Below, in pieces: positions 17,447 through 25,180 of a DNA stretch of 64,000 nucleotides (position 1 is its first letter; each line of letters starts with the position of its first letter). This DNA comes from Paramesorhizobium endophyticum. GTDB lineage: Bacteria; Pseudomonadota; Alphaproteobacteria; Rhizobiales; Rhizobiaceae. Under the pieces are notes generated by a model. That model was not told the DNA's origin. It worked only from the letters and a program-made list of their open reading frames with translations, and ran no database searches. A program made the position numbers and the translations under genes. Location of the stretch: the NCBI RefSeq assembly GCF_014640615.1, contig NZ_BMHH01000004.1, positions 248,001 through 312,000 on the forward strand, read 5' to 3'.

Positions 17447-18344
17447 TCAGCAGCGGACAGCGCGCAGATAGTCGATGAAGGCGGCAGCGGCGACGGCATG
17501 TGCCGGCGGCTGGGATAATAGAGATACGGCCCGGAAAACGCCTGCCACCACTCCTCCAGAACCGGCATCAGAACGCCCGCGTCCAGTTGCAGCCGCAGAT
17601 ATTCCTCGAAAGTGTAGATGATCCCGCCTCCGGCCATCGCGCCGGCGAGTTGCAGATCGATCGAGCTTGAGAGCAACGGTCCATCGGGCACGATGCGCAG
17701 CACTTCATCGCCGCGCTCGAATTCCCACGTCCCCACCGCTCCGCTGGGAAAGCGGTTGCCGATCAGGCGGTGGTCGGCGAGGGCGTGCGGGTTCTCCGGA
17801 ATGCCGTGACGGGCAAGATATGCGGCGATGCCGCGGCGACGAAGCGCTGGCGGCGGGGCCCAATGGGCACGGCGATCATGTCCTTGGCGATGCTTTCCTC
17901 ATAACGCCCCCCCGCATCGAAGCCGCGGCCAATCACATCGGTGAAGTCATTTTCCATGACCACATCGATATTCACGCTGGGATATTTTTCCATGAAGCCC
18001 GGGACGATCCTCGGCAGGATATGCCGCGCCACGGGGACGGGAACATTCAATCGAAGCGTTCCCACTGGGCGGCTGGCATCGTCATGCAGGTCGTTTACAG
18101 CCGCCTCGATCTCCGCGAATACCGGCTTCACCCGCTCGAGGAAGCGTGTGCCGGCCTCCGTCAGCGTGATGCTGCGCGTCGTCCGGTTCAGAAGCCGAGC
18201 GCCGAGATCCGACTCCAGCCGCCTGACGGAATCGCTCAACGTGGAAACGGCGACGCGCTTGATCTGCGCGGCTATCCGGAAGCCTCCGGCATCGGCGACC
18301 GCGATGAAGTTCGAGATATCAGCGAAATTCGGCGATGTCATCAT
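17447..18344 (-). pseudogene. frameshifted LysR-family regulator
   Basis: The start at 18344 gives an intact HTH (SNFIAVADAGGFRIAAQIKR) and half of the effector domain. Near 17822 one extra base shifts the frame. The homologous sequence continues in another frame as AYLARHGIPENPHALADHR and GAVGTWEFERGDEVLRIVPD. A second shift near 17490 restores FIDYLRAVRC and a stop at 17447. With both shifts repaired the protein would be about 298 residues, normal for LysR. It sits next to the MFS fragment, which may have been its target. Confidence 0.85.
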
Positions 18345-18377
18345 GCCTTTCAGGCATATGTCTGGGTGAATCCCTCG

Positions 18378-19640
18378 TCAATCGGTATTGAAGGCGGCGC
18401 CCGTCGCAACCAGGTTGGCGCAATGGGAGGCCGTCTCCCGCCCGCCGGTCAGGGCATGGGCGAAGGCAAGCGAATCCTCGAAAGACCCGTTGAGGACCCC
18501 GCCATGGGTCAGGCCATCATAGCGATGCCAGGCAACGCTGTTCCCGGACGCGCACAGCGCAGCAACGGCGGCATATTGCCGGTTGGGCTCGACGGTGGTG
18601 TCGGCCAGTCCGGTGCCGATGAACAGCGGCACCCCCAGAGGCCCCATCGGCATATCGGTGACGGGAATGCGCAACCTAGCCAATTCCTCCGGCGAAATGG
18701 AGAGGGTTTCGGCAAGGGACCGGACCTTCAGGTCACGGGCCAGTTGCCCGATCTGGCTGGTGCAGCCACGCCGCGCCATGTCGAGCAGCTGTTTTCCCTT
18801 CGGACTCACGATCTCATCGATCGGCGGCCCATCGTCGCGAAGACCGCCGGATGCAAAGCTCAGGAACATGTTGCTGGAATTGCGCACGGGAAGCGAAACC
18901 GGCCCTTGCGGGAAAGTGACGTTGACCGCCGTTGCGATGGCGCCGAGAATGTTGAGTTCGGGCGCATATTCGGGCCACAGCCTGGCCGCGCCCAGCGCCG
19001 CGCCCGAGCCTTGCGATTGTCCTGCGACCAGCACTTCATTGGAGATCGTGCCGGGCTTCGCGATCAGCGCCGCGCGGATCGAATCCAGCACGGAACGGCC
19101 TGCCGCCTGCCAATGGAGATAGGGATGAGGACCGGGCCCTCCAAGGCCCTGATAATCGGTCGCAACGACGGCGAAGCCCGCTTCAAGCCAGCGACTGAGA
19201 TAGGAAGCGTCGCGTGGCTTGAAGCCCGTCCATGATGGAGCGCATATGTCGGCGATGCCCAGCGTGCCATGCCCCCAGGCGACCAGGGGCCAGCCTCCCT
19301 TGGGCGGGGCGCCTTTCGGCAGGTAGAGCATACCGCTGATAGGAATGTTCCCCGAATGCCAGCGCGCATCACTGGATACATAGAGAATGCGCAAGGTTTC
19401 TCCTGCCGCGCCCATGCCCGGCTGGCTTGCCAGCGTTTCCTCGCGCAGCAATGCCCCGGGCTTGCCGGGCAAAGGCGTGGCCGATCGATAGAAGGGAGAC
19501 AAATCCATGTCGCCCGCGGCGGGCCCCGCCGGCAGCACGCCATCAGACGGCGCCTTATCCTGCGCCATCGACGGGATGGGCGCGCACAGTGCGAGTGCAC
19601 CAAAACAGGCAAGCAGCCTTGCGGCTTTTGCGAACATCAT
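18378..19640 (-). CDS. secretory lipase/esterase (alpha/beta hydrolase)
   Basis: This is a 420-residue protein with a signal peptide (residues 1-26, ending PSMAQ). GHGTLG supplies the oxyanion region, and the nucleophile elbow is GQSQG (Ser about residue 209). GTGLADTTV holds the likely catalytic Asp, and the Gly-Leu-Thr-His-Gly segment near the C-terminus holds the His. This arrangement and length match the secretory-lipase family (LIP, as in Candida lipases and bacterial homologues). The ATG at 19640 overlaps the chorismate mutase stop (ATGA), so the two are translationally linked, an odd functional pair. Confidence 0.85.
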   Translation of the reverse strand: MMFAKAARLLACFGALALCAPIPSMAQDKAPSDGVLPAGPAAGDMDLSPFYRSATPLPGKPGALLREETLASQPGMGAAGETLRILYVSSDARWHSGNIPISGMLYLPKGAPPKGGWPLVAWGHGTLGIADICAPSWTGFKPRDASYLSRWLEAGFAVVATDYQGLGGPGPHPYLHWQAAGRSVLDSIRAALIAKPGTISNEVLVAGQSQGSGAALGAARLWPEYAPELNILGAIATAVNVTFPQGPVSLPVRNSSNMFLSFASGGLRDDGPPIDEIVSPKGKQLLDMARRGCTSQIGQLARDLKVRSLAETLSISPEELARLRIPVTDMPMGPLGVPLFIGTGLADTTVEPNRQYAAVAALCASGNSVAWHRYDGLTHGGVLNGSFEDSLAFAHALTGGRETASHCANLVATGAAFNTD

Positions 19641-19969
19641 CTTCCGTTTCCCCTTGTTTCCTGTTGTGCCGCTGTTTCATCGGCTGCGATCTGCTCGTGA
19701 TTGCGGATGACTTCCTCGATGATGAAGCCGAGCAGTCTCTCCGCGAAATCCGGATCAAGCCCGGCTTGCTCGGCCAGATGCCTCAGCCGGGCGACCTGGA
19801 GCTCCTCCCGCGCCGGATCGACCGACGGCAGCCGGTGGCGAGCCTTCAATCGGCCGACTTTCCCGGTGCAGCGAAAGCGCTCGGCCAGGATATGGATCAG
19901 GGCCGTGTCAAGATTGTCGATCGATTGCCGGTATGAGGAAAGCTCGGCTTTGATTTCGGATTCGTCCAT
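19637..19969 (-). CDS. chorismate mutase, AroQ type
   Basis: I chose the ATG at 19969 (110 residues, AGGCGG 8 nt upstream), though a GTG at 19978 is also in frame. It is a short all-helical AroQ monofunctional mutase. The active-site-type residues of the family are visible: the N-terminal Arg in SYRQSIDNLD, KVGRLKARH, DPAREE and the C-terminal EEVIRNHE. It converts chorismate to prephenate for Phe/Tyr synthesis, in the cytoplasm because no signal is seen. The unrelated lipase overlaps its 3' end. Confidence 0.85.
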   Translation of the reverse strand: MDESEIKAELSSYRQSIDNLDTALIHILAERFRCTGKVGRLKARHRLPSVDPAREELQVARLRHLAEQAGLDPDFAERLLGFIIEEVIRNHEQIAADETAAQQETRGNGR

Positions 19970-20178
19970 TACGGGCACCGCCTGCTTGCAAACCGTCTAG
20001 AATGGCCCTCATCGTGCGATTTGCATCCCCAGCGGGACATGTCCTTTTGTTAAGATATATTGCGCCGGGCGCTTATCCGTCGCCTCTCTCCGCAACAAAG
20101 CGTAATATAACGACATGCCCAAAGCGGGCTGCCCGTGAAAGGTAGCTTGGCCCCCGCCTCCAGTCGAAGGAGATCATA

Positions 20179-20604
20179 ATGCTACGTGCCCTGTTGTTCG
20201 CCGCCCTCGTCCTGCTGGCGCCCTCCGTGGCTACCGCCGACGAAGATCCCCGGCGCGTCGTCGAAGCCTACTATGCAGCCATCGACAAGGGAGATTACCA
20301 GAGCGCCTATCAGCTATGGGACCGGCAGGGCCAGGCGAGCGGCAAGAGCTTTGCCGCCTTTCGCGACGGCTTCCTCTCCACCGCGCGGTCACGCGTGGTC
20401 ACGGGTTCACCAACCAATGGCGATGCCGGCATGAGCCAGCAGTGGATCGACGTGCCCGTCAACGTTCATGCCACGCTGACGAACGGACGCCGCCAGCATT
20501 TCCGTGGCTATTACAGGCTGCATCGCATTGCGCCGGGCGTCGGCGCGCCTGCCGACGCTGAGAAATGGCATATTTCTGCTGCGAAACTCCTCCCCATGCG
20601 CTAA
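20179..20604 (+). CDS. secreted small protein, possible NTF2-like fold
   Basis: This is a 141-residue protein with a 20-residue signal peptide (cut after VATA). The mature part begins DEDPRRVVEAYYAAIDKGDYQSAYQLW, the helix-loop pattern of NTF2/SnoaL-like or DUF4878-type domains. It then forms a beta-rich second half. The ATG at 20179 has GAAGGAGATCATA upstream. No catalytic residues are evident, and the function is unknown. It is followed at 38 bp by the DUF985 cupin gene in the same direction. Confidence 0.75.
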   Translation: MLRALLFAALVLLAPSVATADEDPRRVVEAYYAAIDKGDYQSAYQLWDRQGQASGKSFAAFRDGFLSTARSRVVTGSPTNGDAGMSQQWIDVPVNVHATLTNGRRQHFRGYYRLHRIAPGVGAPADAEKWHISAAKLLPMR

Positions 20605-20642
20605 TCATCGCGCGCCCACCTGAACATGCGAGGACTCCGGCC

Positions 20643-21083
20643 TTGACGACGACCCCTGAAGAAATCCGCAGCACGCTCGCCATGCAGCCGCACCCGGAAG
20701 GCGGCTGGTATGTGGAAACCTTCCGCGATAATGCCGCCACAGGCGGGCGAGGCCATTCGACCGCCATCTATTTCCTTCTCGAAGCCGGCCAGGTTTCCGC
20801 CTGGCACCGCGTCAAGGACGCCGCCGAGGTCTGGCACTGGTATGGCGGGAGCCCGCTCGAGCTGAAGATTTCCGATGGCACCGCCAGCCGGACGATCCGC
20901 CTCGGTCTTGATCTGCAAAAGGGGGAGCGTCCGCAGGGCGTGGTGCCGGCAGGCTGGTGGCAGACGGCCAGAAGCCTCGGCGCCTGGACGCTGGTCGGCT
21001 GCACCGTCGCCCCCGGCTTCGATTTTACCCAGTTCGAGATGAGTGAGCCCGAACCGAGCGCAGAAAACGCCGGCCCCGCTTAA
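20643..21083 (+). CDS. DUF985 cupin-fold protein
   Basis: I placed the start at TTG 20643 (146 residues) because GAGGA lies about 10 nt upstream and earlier starts would overlap the previous gene. The family signature runs MQPHPEGGWYVETFRDN, then STAIYFLLEAGQVSAWHRV and AAEVWHWYGGSPLEL. This is typical of DUF985/YML079w-like cupins, whose ligand is unknown. The PGFDFTQFEM segment near the C-terminus is also conserved. It is the last chromosomal-looking gene before the phage-derived stretch. Confidence 0.85.
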   Translation: MTTTPEEIRSTLAMQPHPEGGWYVETFRDNAATGGRGHSTAIYFLLEAGQVSAWHRVKDAAEVWHWYGGSPLELKISDGTASRTIRLGLDLQKGERPQGVVPAGWWQTARSLGAWTLVGCTVAPGFDFTQFEMSEPEPSAENAGPA

Positions 21084-21155
21084 TCAGGACCGGCATGGCC
21101 TAATGTCGAGTTGCCATCATCGATCAAGGCGAGAATTTTGGAGGTATTGTCGCCA

Positions 21156-21329
21156 ATGCCCAATGTCGATTACTACGCTGCGGCAAAGGGAATCGATAAG
21201 TATGCTAGCGCGGAATACGCTCGGGTTGAGGGTGCGGATTGCAATTTTGAAGTTGTAAAAAGTGGAATGGACTCGCTTTATTTTTCCATCGATCTTCTGA
21301 AGAACGAAGTGAACAGACACGATCATTGA
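21156..21329 (+). CDS. small hypothetical protein
   Basis: This 57-residue frame starts at the ATG at 21156 with GGAGG about 11 nt upstream (MPNVDYYAAAKGIDKY). It is acidic and soluble, with no motif I recognise. It lies at the left edge of the AT-rich island, ahead of the coiled-coil membrane protein and in the same direction. Confidence 0.45.
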   Translation: MPNVDYYAAAKGIDKYASAEYARVEGADCNFEVVKSGMDSLYFSIDLLKNEVNRHDH

Positions 21330-21424
21330 TACTAGCCTTGGGGAAAGCCGTCGGCCCTGCGGCCTCATGCTTCGGGTCTGTGTAATAGGTAGCGGAAGTT
21401 TATTTTTCTCTGAGAGACAACGTT

Positions 21425-22252
21425 ATGAGCGACGAAAAAGAAAAAAAGCGCTTTGTCTTAGACTTAGATGCTATTTCTGAGGCAAATAAGCTAGCCCCTA
21501 AAATGAAAGAAATGCAAAAGGCAATTGAACTTCCCCAAAAGACGCTTGCCGGACCTATATCAGATATACATAAAATAATGGAGAGCCAAGAAAAACTTTG
21601 GCAAAAAATTCGTTTTCCAATTGATAGATCGATATTAGGCAATAGTGATTTATGGAAGACGCTTGATAAAATAAAAACGCCATCACTTTTTGAAAACAAT
21701 AATTCGCTGTTGAACAGCCGTAATGCAATCCCAGTTGCTGCGGAAATCCAAAATCCGACTGTTGAAATCCCGAATCTGTCTCCTCATCCTGCCCATGAAA
21801 CCAACGAACGTTTGGAAGAAATGGAAAGCCATTTCAGCCAGATGTTGCAAATTATGACAAATGGCGCGGCGATAGCTACAGGGATACAGGAACAGGCAAA
21901 TGAATTTTTGGCGAAATTCGAAAAGGCTTCGGAAGATACGGATAAATCAGCGAGACAAGCAATTAGAGTTGGCCTCATTGCTATCGTTATCGCAATTATA
22001 ACGCCGCTTGTTCAAATAGGATACGACACCTTTCAGGACCACACAGAAGAAAAACTGGAACACCTCACAAATGAAGTGGCTAGTCTGCGAAAGATAGAAG
22101 AAACTTCAATTGATAAGCTAGTCAATGAATTGCGTAACCAGAACGGTGATAGCCAAATCGTTTTACAGCTTAAATCCGATAACGAAGCGAACCGTGAAAT
22201 ATTGCGCCGGATTGAACAGGCGTTGTCGCAACTCAAAGCCAACTCGAAATAG
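21425..22252 (+). CDS. coiled-coil protein with one membrane segment, unknown function
   Basis: This 275-residue protein starts at the ATG at 21425. It is rich in Lys, Glu, Asn and Ile, and its AT content is far above that of its neighbours, which suggests transfer. Residues 1-60 and 125-175 are charged helical stretches (NERLEEMESHFSQMLQIM). One hydrophobic segment occupies about 182-205 (VGLIAIVIAIITPLVQIGY). The C-terminal 65 residues form a further coiled coil (EEKLEHLTNEVASLRKIEE). I do not recognise a family, and such tethered coiled-coil proteins in islands can have defence or structural roles. The gene ends in a terminator hairpin overlapping its stop. Confidence 0.7.
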   Translation: MSDEKEKKRFVLDLDAISEANKLAPKMKEMQKAIELPQKTLAGPISDIHKIMESQEKLWQKIRFPIDRSILGNSDLWKTLDKIKTPSLFENNNSLLNSRNAIPVAAEIQNPTVEIPNLSPHPAHETNERLEEMESHFSQMLQIMTNGAAIATGIQEQANEFLAKFEKASEDTDKSARQAIRVGLIAIVIAIITPLVQIGYDTFQDHTEEKLEHLTNEVASLRKIEETSIDKLVNELRNQNGDSQIVLQLKSDNEANREILRRIEQALSQLKANSK

Positions 22253-22275
22253 CCCGCCGGTAGATCGGCGGGCTA
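22250..22275 (+). terminator. hairpin overlapping stop codon
   Basis: TAGCCCGCCG (22250-22259) pairs perfectly with CGGCGGGCTA (22266-22275) around a 6-nt loop. The first three bases are the stop codon of the coiled-coil gene. No T-run follows. It probably separates that gene from the convergent pair. Confidence 0.6.
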
Positions 22276-22307
22276 GGCTTGACCCCTATTAGCAGGTGCG
22301 ACTACAT

Positions 22308-22661
22308 CTATTCGCAGCCTACCGGCTTGGTGATTTCCGCAACCACGTAGGGCTGGACACGGCTGTATGCACGCTCAAGCCCACGCACGCGCTCCTCATA
22401 CGATTCAGCGATTGGCATGGCTACGTTGGCCGGAACAAGAAGATCAAGGTCCGCTGCAAGCTTGCGGGCTTCATCGCGAAGGCTTACCGCCAAGTTAAAA
22501 ACATCTACCGGAACGGGCTGAAGATGCCCGATTTCCTTCGGCCACGTTTCGAGTTCAGGCATGAGTTCGGAGAGATCGGATTTTACCTGCTCGATAATCG
22601 TTGGGGCATATTTTACCTGGGAGGCGAGAACGAGGCGCTTCAATGCAGGGTTTAATATCAT
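22308..22661 (-). CDS. hypothetical protein of phage-like island
   Basis: This 117-residue protein is mostly helical (MILNPALKRLVLASQVKYAP, later VFNLAVSLRDEARKLAADLD). It has no signal or membrane segment and I do not recognise the family. Its ATG at 22661 overlaps the stop of the upstream small gene (TAATG), indicating translational coupling. Its terminator-side neighbour is convergent. Confidence 0.55.
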   Translation of the reverse strand: MILNPALKRLVLASQVKYAPTIIEQVKSDLSELMPELETWPKEIGHLQPVPVDVFNLAVSLRDEARKLAADLDLLVPANVAMPIAESYEERVRGLERAYSRVQPYVVAEITKPVGCE

Positions 22662-22861
22662 TACGCGGCTTTCTTTTCGTTGTGGTTAGGGTTGGATAGG
22701 CACGAGTCCGGCCATATGCCGCCTTCCTCACCAACTGCTTGAATAAGCTGGGTGCGTAGATCGTGCGGCGAGGTCGGATCGAACGTCCGGGCGATGTGCT
22801 CAAGCTCGTCAAGCATGGTGCGGTAGGTGTCGGTGGCGATGTAAACATCCTGATTGGTCAT
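22661..22861 (-). CDS. small hypothetical protein, first gene of a two-gene operon
   Basis: The ATG at 22861 is preceded by AGAGGGAGCC (66 residues, MTNQDVYIATDTYRTML). The protein is acidic and helical, and the C-terminus is Lys-rich. No family is recognised. It is divergent from the ribbon-helix-helix gene, with two palindromic operator-like sites between them, so it is probably under that regulator's control. Confidence 0.55.
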   Translation of the reverse strand: MTNQDVYIATDTYRTMLDELEHIARTFDPTSPHDLRTQLIQAVGEEGGIWPDSCLSNPNHNEKKAA

Positions 22862-22895
22862 TTTCGGCTCCCTCTGCAAATCAGTAACTGCTTGT

Positions 22896-22936
22896 TAAAC
22901 GCTGGCGTTTATGCAGTCAATAAACGCTGGTGTTTA
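22896..22936. promoter_or_regulatory. two tandem palindromic operators (RHH-type)
   Basis: TAAACGC-TG-GCGTTTA at 22896-22911 is a perfect 16-bp palindrome. TAAACGC-TG-GTGTTTA at 22921-22936 is the same with one mismatch. Their centres are 25 bp apart, and they lie in the divergent promoter between the two-gene operon and the RHH gene. Paired identical dyads beside a RHH gene are the expected arrangement for cooperative autorepression. Confidence 0.75.
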
Positions 22937-22991
22937 TTTTAAGGGGAAATCCGATTGACCAAGATGGACGATAGCGAATATGGAGCGGTGT

Positions 22992-23162
22992 ATGGGTAGG
23001 CCTCCTTTGAATATGAAAGTCGCAACTGTCCGGTTTCCGGCTGAAGTGCTGGAACGGATAGACGCATTGGTTGGAACAAACCGCCGCCCTCAATTCATCC
23101 GGGAGGCGGTTGAGCGTGAGCTTGAGCGTGTGGAAAAGACGGCTCGCGTCGATAAGACGTGA
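22992..23162 (+). CDS. ribbon-helix-helix DNA-binding protein
   Basis: I chose the ATG at 22992 (56 residues), with GGAG 9 nt upstream, though an in-frame ATG at 22980 is possible. The strand MKVATVRFPAEVLERIDALV followed by RRPQFIREAVERELERVE is a standard RHH fold (CopG/MetJ class). It would form a dimer that inserts its beta ribbon into the major groove. The tandem palindromes directly upstream are the likely sites. No toxin partner follows, so it is probably a phage-type repressor rather than an antitoxin. Confidence 0.75.
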   Translation: MGRPPLNMKVATVRFPAEVLERIDALVGTNRRPQFIREAVERELERVEKTARVDKT

Positions 23163-23169
23163 GAAAGGT

Positions 23170-23205
23170 GCCGGACGCGAAAGAATGGAGGCCGCCGCGT
23201 CCGGC
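23170..23205 (+). terminator. rho-independent-like terminator after RHH gene
   Basis: GCCGGACGCG (23170-23179) is complementary to CGCGTCCGGC (23196-23205), giving a 10-bp stem with a 16-nt loop. T-rich GTTCTTGTTCT follows. It begins 8 nt after the RHH stop. Confidence 0.65.
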
Positions 23206-23297
23206 GTTCTTGTTCTATAACCGGCCACGAGAAAAACCGGCTGATACCTACGTTATAGCGTTGGCCGGGATGGGATGCAGACGATTAGGAGCGTGAT

Positions 23298-23593
23298 TCA
23301 AAAGGGCGCGTTTTCAGCATAGGCTTCACGCTGCGCTTCGGCTTCCCGATAGAGCTTGCAAGGCAGCGAGCCGATGTTTTCCGAGATAAGCCGGACGACC
23401 TGAAGAACTGCCGGGACATGCATCGCGGAATGCGTAGATTGTCGCTGTCATCGAACCATGCGCATGCGTCCTTGACGCGCCCGGTAAGCCAATCCTTCAG
23501 GACGGCTTCAGCGCTATCGTTCATGATGCTGCACCGGTCCCAGCTTTTGCGGATGCCCTTCGGGTTCCATCTGCTTTGATAAATGCTGGTCAT
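23298..23593 (-). pseudogene. truncated, frameshifted phage portal protein
   Basis: The ATG at 23593 with AAGGAG upstream opens MTSIYQSRWNPKGIRKSW and continues to CAWFDDSDNLRIP. One frame over, the text then reads MHVPAVLQVVRLISENIGSL and PCKLYREAEAQREAYAENAP. That is the N-terminal region of HK97-type portal proteins, where the first segment matches the conserved QVVRLISxxIGSLPxKLY helix. So there is one frameshift near 23425 and a 3' truncation at about residue 98, where several hundred residues would be expected. It is the only phage structural gene visible. Confidence 0.7.
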
Positions 23594-23895
23594 GATGGCT
23601 CCTTGTCGGAATAGGTGAGGATTCCTATGGTAACTTCTTCGCAGGCGTTTTCGTACCCATGGGCGTAATGTGTGCTGTCTCCATCCTCCCAATCGACGCG
23701 CCCTTGTTCACGCGCTATATCCGCCGCGCGCTGGTCACGAGCCATGAGGGCGCGGGCGATGGGCTTAGCGATCCAATCCTCTACATCTTCGGTCTCGCGG
23801 ATTTGGAACGCTGCAACGATCCAACGTGCGATCCTCCGCGCCTCCCGCATGATCTCTTCGGGGATTGCCGCCGTGTCGGGGTTATGCTTTGGCAT
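23590..23895 (-). CDS. hypothetical phage-type protein
   Basis: The start is the ATG at 23895 (101 residues), with GGAGGCCCAA upstream. Its stop overlaps the portal-fragment start (ATGA). It is a mainly helical, acidic soluble protein (EEIMREARRIARWIVAAFQI, later YAHGYENACEEVTIGIL). No family is recognised. The position directly before a portal gene and the overlapping reading frames suggest an early or packaging-region phage gene. Confidence 0.55.
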   Translation of the reverse strand: MPKHNPDTAAIPEEIMREARRIARWIVAAFQIRETEDVEDWIAKPIARALMARDQRAADIAREQGRVDWEDGDSTHYAHGYENACEEVTIGILTYSDKEPS

Positions 23896-24007
23896 TTGGG
23901 CCTCCATTGGTGGGGCCAAACGTAGTCGCGCTGAGCCATCCGGCTGCAAAACCGCAAAGAAAAATAGAAGGGCCCGCGAAGAACCCAAGAAGTGTTACGT
24001 CAGTCAT
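23882..24007 (-). CDS. small membrane protein in phage-like operon
   Basis: This 41-residue frame starts at the ATG at 24007 and overlaps the stop of the preceding frame (ATGA). It reads MTDVTLLGFFAGPSIFLCGF and then AAGWLSATTFG, one membrane helix with short tails. It overlaps the next gene's start by 14 bp. Tight overlaps on both sides argue that it is translated. Confidence 0.5.
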   Translation of the reverse strand: MTDVTLLGFFAGPSIFLCGFAAGWLSATTFGPTNGGPNAKA

Positions 24008-24204
24008 TGGGATGCCCTCTCTATTGCGCAAGCCATACCACCGCGCACCCGAACCTTGCCGGTTGCCGCCAGGCGGCGAGCAACGGGCAGGGGTATTCCA
24101 CCTGCGCCGGCGGTCGGGTGCAGGATACGCTGCGGACCAAGCCGCAGCGCGTTGAGGTATGCCGCGTCAATGCGGCGGGTTGCGGTGCCCACTGGCATCA
24201 TCAT
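24004..24204 (-). CDS. small basic hypothetical protein
   Basis: This is a 66-residue Arg-rich frame (ATG at 24204 or the next two codons). It ends exactly where the small membrane protein begins (ATGA overlap). No family is recognised and the ribosome site is weak. Its support is the overlap chain with the downstream phage-type genes. Confidence 0.4.
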   Translation of the reverse strand: MMMPVGTATRRIDAAYLNALRLGPQRILHPTAGAGGIPLPVARRLAATGKVRVRGGMACAIERASQ

Positions 24205-24259
24205 GACAGCACCAAGCGAATACGGGCTACATACAGAGCGTGAGGCGTAGGCGGGCGCC

Positions 24260-24322
24260 CTACGGGGCGCTTCTACCGCCGCCCACTATCAATGCAATGG
24301 CGACAAAAAGAAGCCAGTACAT
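24260..24322 (-). CDS. possible 20-residue membrane peptide
   Basis: GGAGCTAAT precedes an ATG at 24322 that opens MYWLLFVAIALIVGGGRSAP and stops at 24260. A GC hairpin (24255-24270, 6-bp stem, 4-nt loop) overlaps the stop. The peptide is a single hydrophobic helix. At this length the frame may be chance. The rest of 24323-24567 shows no gene I can support. Confidence 0.3.
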   Translation of the reverse strand: MYWLLFVAIALIVGGGRSAP

Positions 24323-24567
24323 ATTAGCTCCGGCTTCGTTATCGATCTGCAAAAATAGCGGCCACCTTGGTCTCCTGCGGCTACGTCGCAGCATTCCACC
24401 AACGGTGCGCCGACTCGATTCTTCTAGAACACAAACGGAACAAAGGTGCACGGATTCTGCACACTTTGCACGGCAGTTTCATGCTTTGTTCCGTGCATTT
24501 ATGCAAAACAGCGGCTATCCGCGCTGTCGTAGCAGTCATCTAAACCATTGATTTTCTTGGGGGAAAA

Positions 24568-24642
<75 letters not shown>

Positions 24643-24789
24643 ATCGTTGCGAATGCGGCGGCTTTTGCCACAACATGAGGGAAACCGCAAGCAAGCAATC
24701 GAGATTATTTTCGTATGGCGCGAAAGTTCTCCACAGGCGGCGCGGGGGCCGCTTTCCCTTCCTCGAATCCTATAGTAATAGTTAGCGGG

Positions 24790-25014
24790 ATGAAGGAGAG
24801 TTCCAGACAGCCTGATCCTGATCCTGATCCTGATTCCGGGGGCCGCGGGGCCGTGGACCGCAAGCAGCGGCTTTCCGAGCAATTGCGGGCGAATCTCGCA
24901 CGCCGGAAGGCGCAGGCGCGCGCGCGCCGCGCCGGTAGTGCGGATGACAGGAATGAAGGCATCGAGGTTGTTTCGGATTCCGTCAATAAACCGTCAAGGA
25001 CCGATGTGGGATAA
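24790..25014 (+). CDS. small Arg-rich hypothetical protein upstream of murA
   Basis: I chose the ATG at 24790 (74 residues, MKESSRQPDPDPDPD). A D-P repeat (coded by near-perfect CCTGAT repeats at 24811-24834) is followed by a basic helix (QRLSEQLRANLARRKAQARA). Genomes of this bacterial group often show a similar short basic protein before murA, from memory. The function is unknown. An earlier in-frame start (24715) is less likely. Confidence 0.6.
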   Translation: MKESSRQPDPDPDPDSGGRGAVDRKQRLSEQLRANLARRKAQARARRAGSADDRNEGIEVVSDSVNKPSRTDVG

Positions 25015-25180
25015 TGCACACGCGTCAGTAATGTGTGTGTAGTGAATGGCGTTCGGGTTTCCCCCAGCGCTGCTCATCCGGTGCCACAACCCGGAAGGCC
25101 GCCAGGCTTTGCGGCAGGGTCGTGTGCGGAAAAACAACCTGGATAAACGGGGCTCTTGATCCCCGTGAAAGTGGACAGAC

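Larger units (their letters stand above)
21111..24540. mobile_element. small phage-derived island next to tRNA-Thr
   Basis: Between the DUF985 gene and tRNA-Thr, base composition drops (clearly at 21400-22250) and gene content changes to short unrecognised frames, a ribbon-helix-helix regulator and a truncated phage portal gene. The minus-strand genes at 23.3-24.2 kb overlap in the tight manner of phage operons. The 3' end of the tRNA faces this stretch, as expected for integration there. I found no second copy of the tRNA 3' end, no integrase and no structural genes, so this would be a remnant. Confidence 0.55.

Noticed and set aside
22992-23162. RHH protein as the antitoxin of a toxin-antitoxin pair
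   Set aside because: No toxin-like frame follows it in the same direction. A terminator hairpin comes 8 nt after the stop, and the divergent genes have no toxin motif.
24811-24834. Short CCTGAT tandem repeat near 24.8 kb as a regulatory or phase-variation repeat
   Set aside because: It is four 6-base units inside a coding frame, so slippage would not shift the frame. It only lengthens a D-P stretch.
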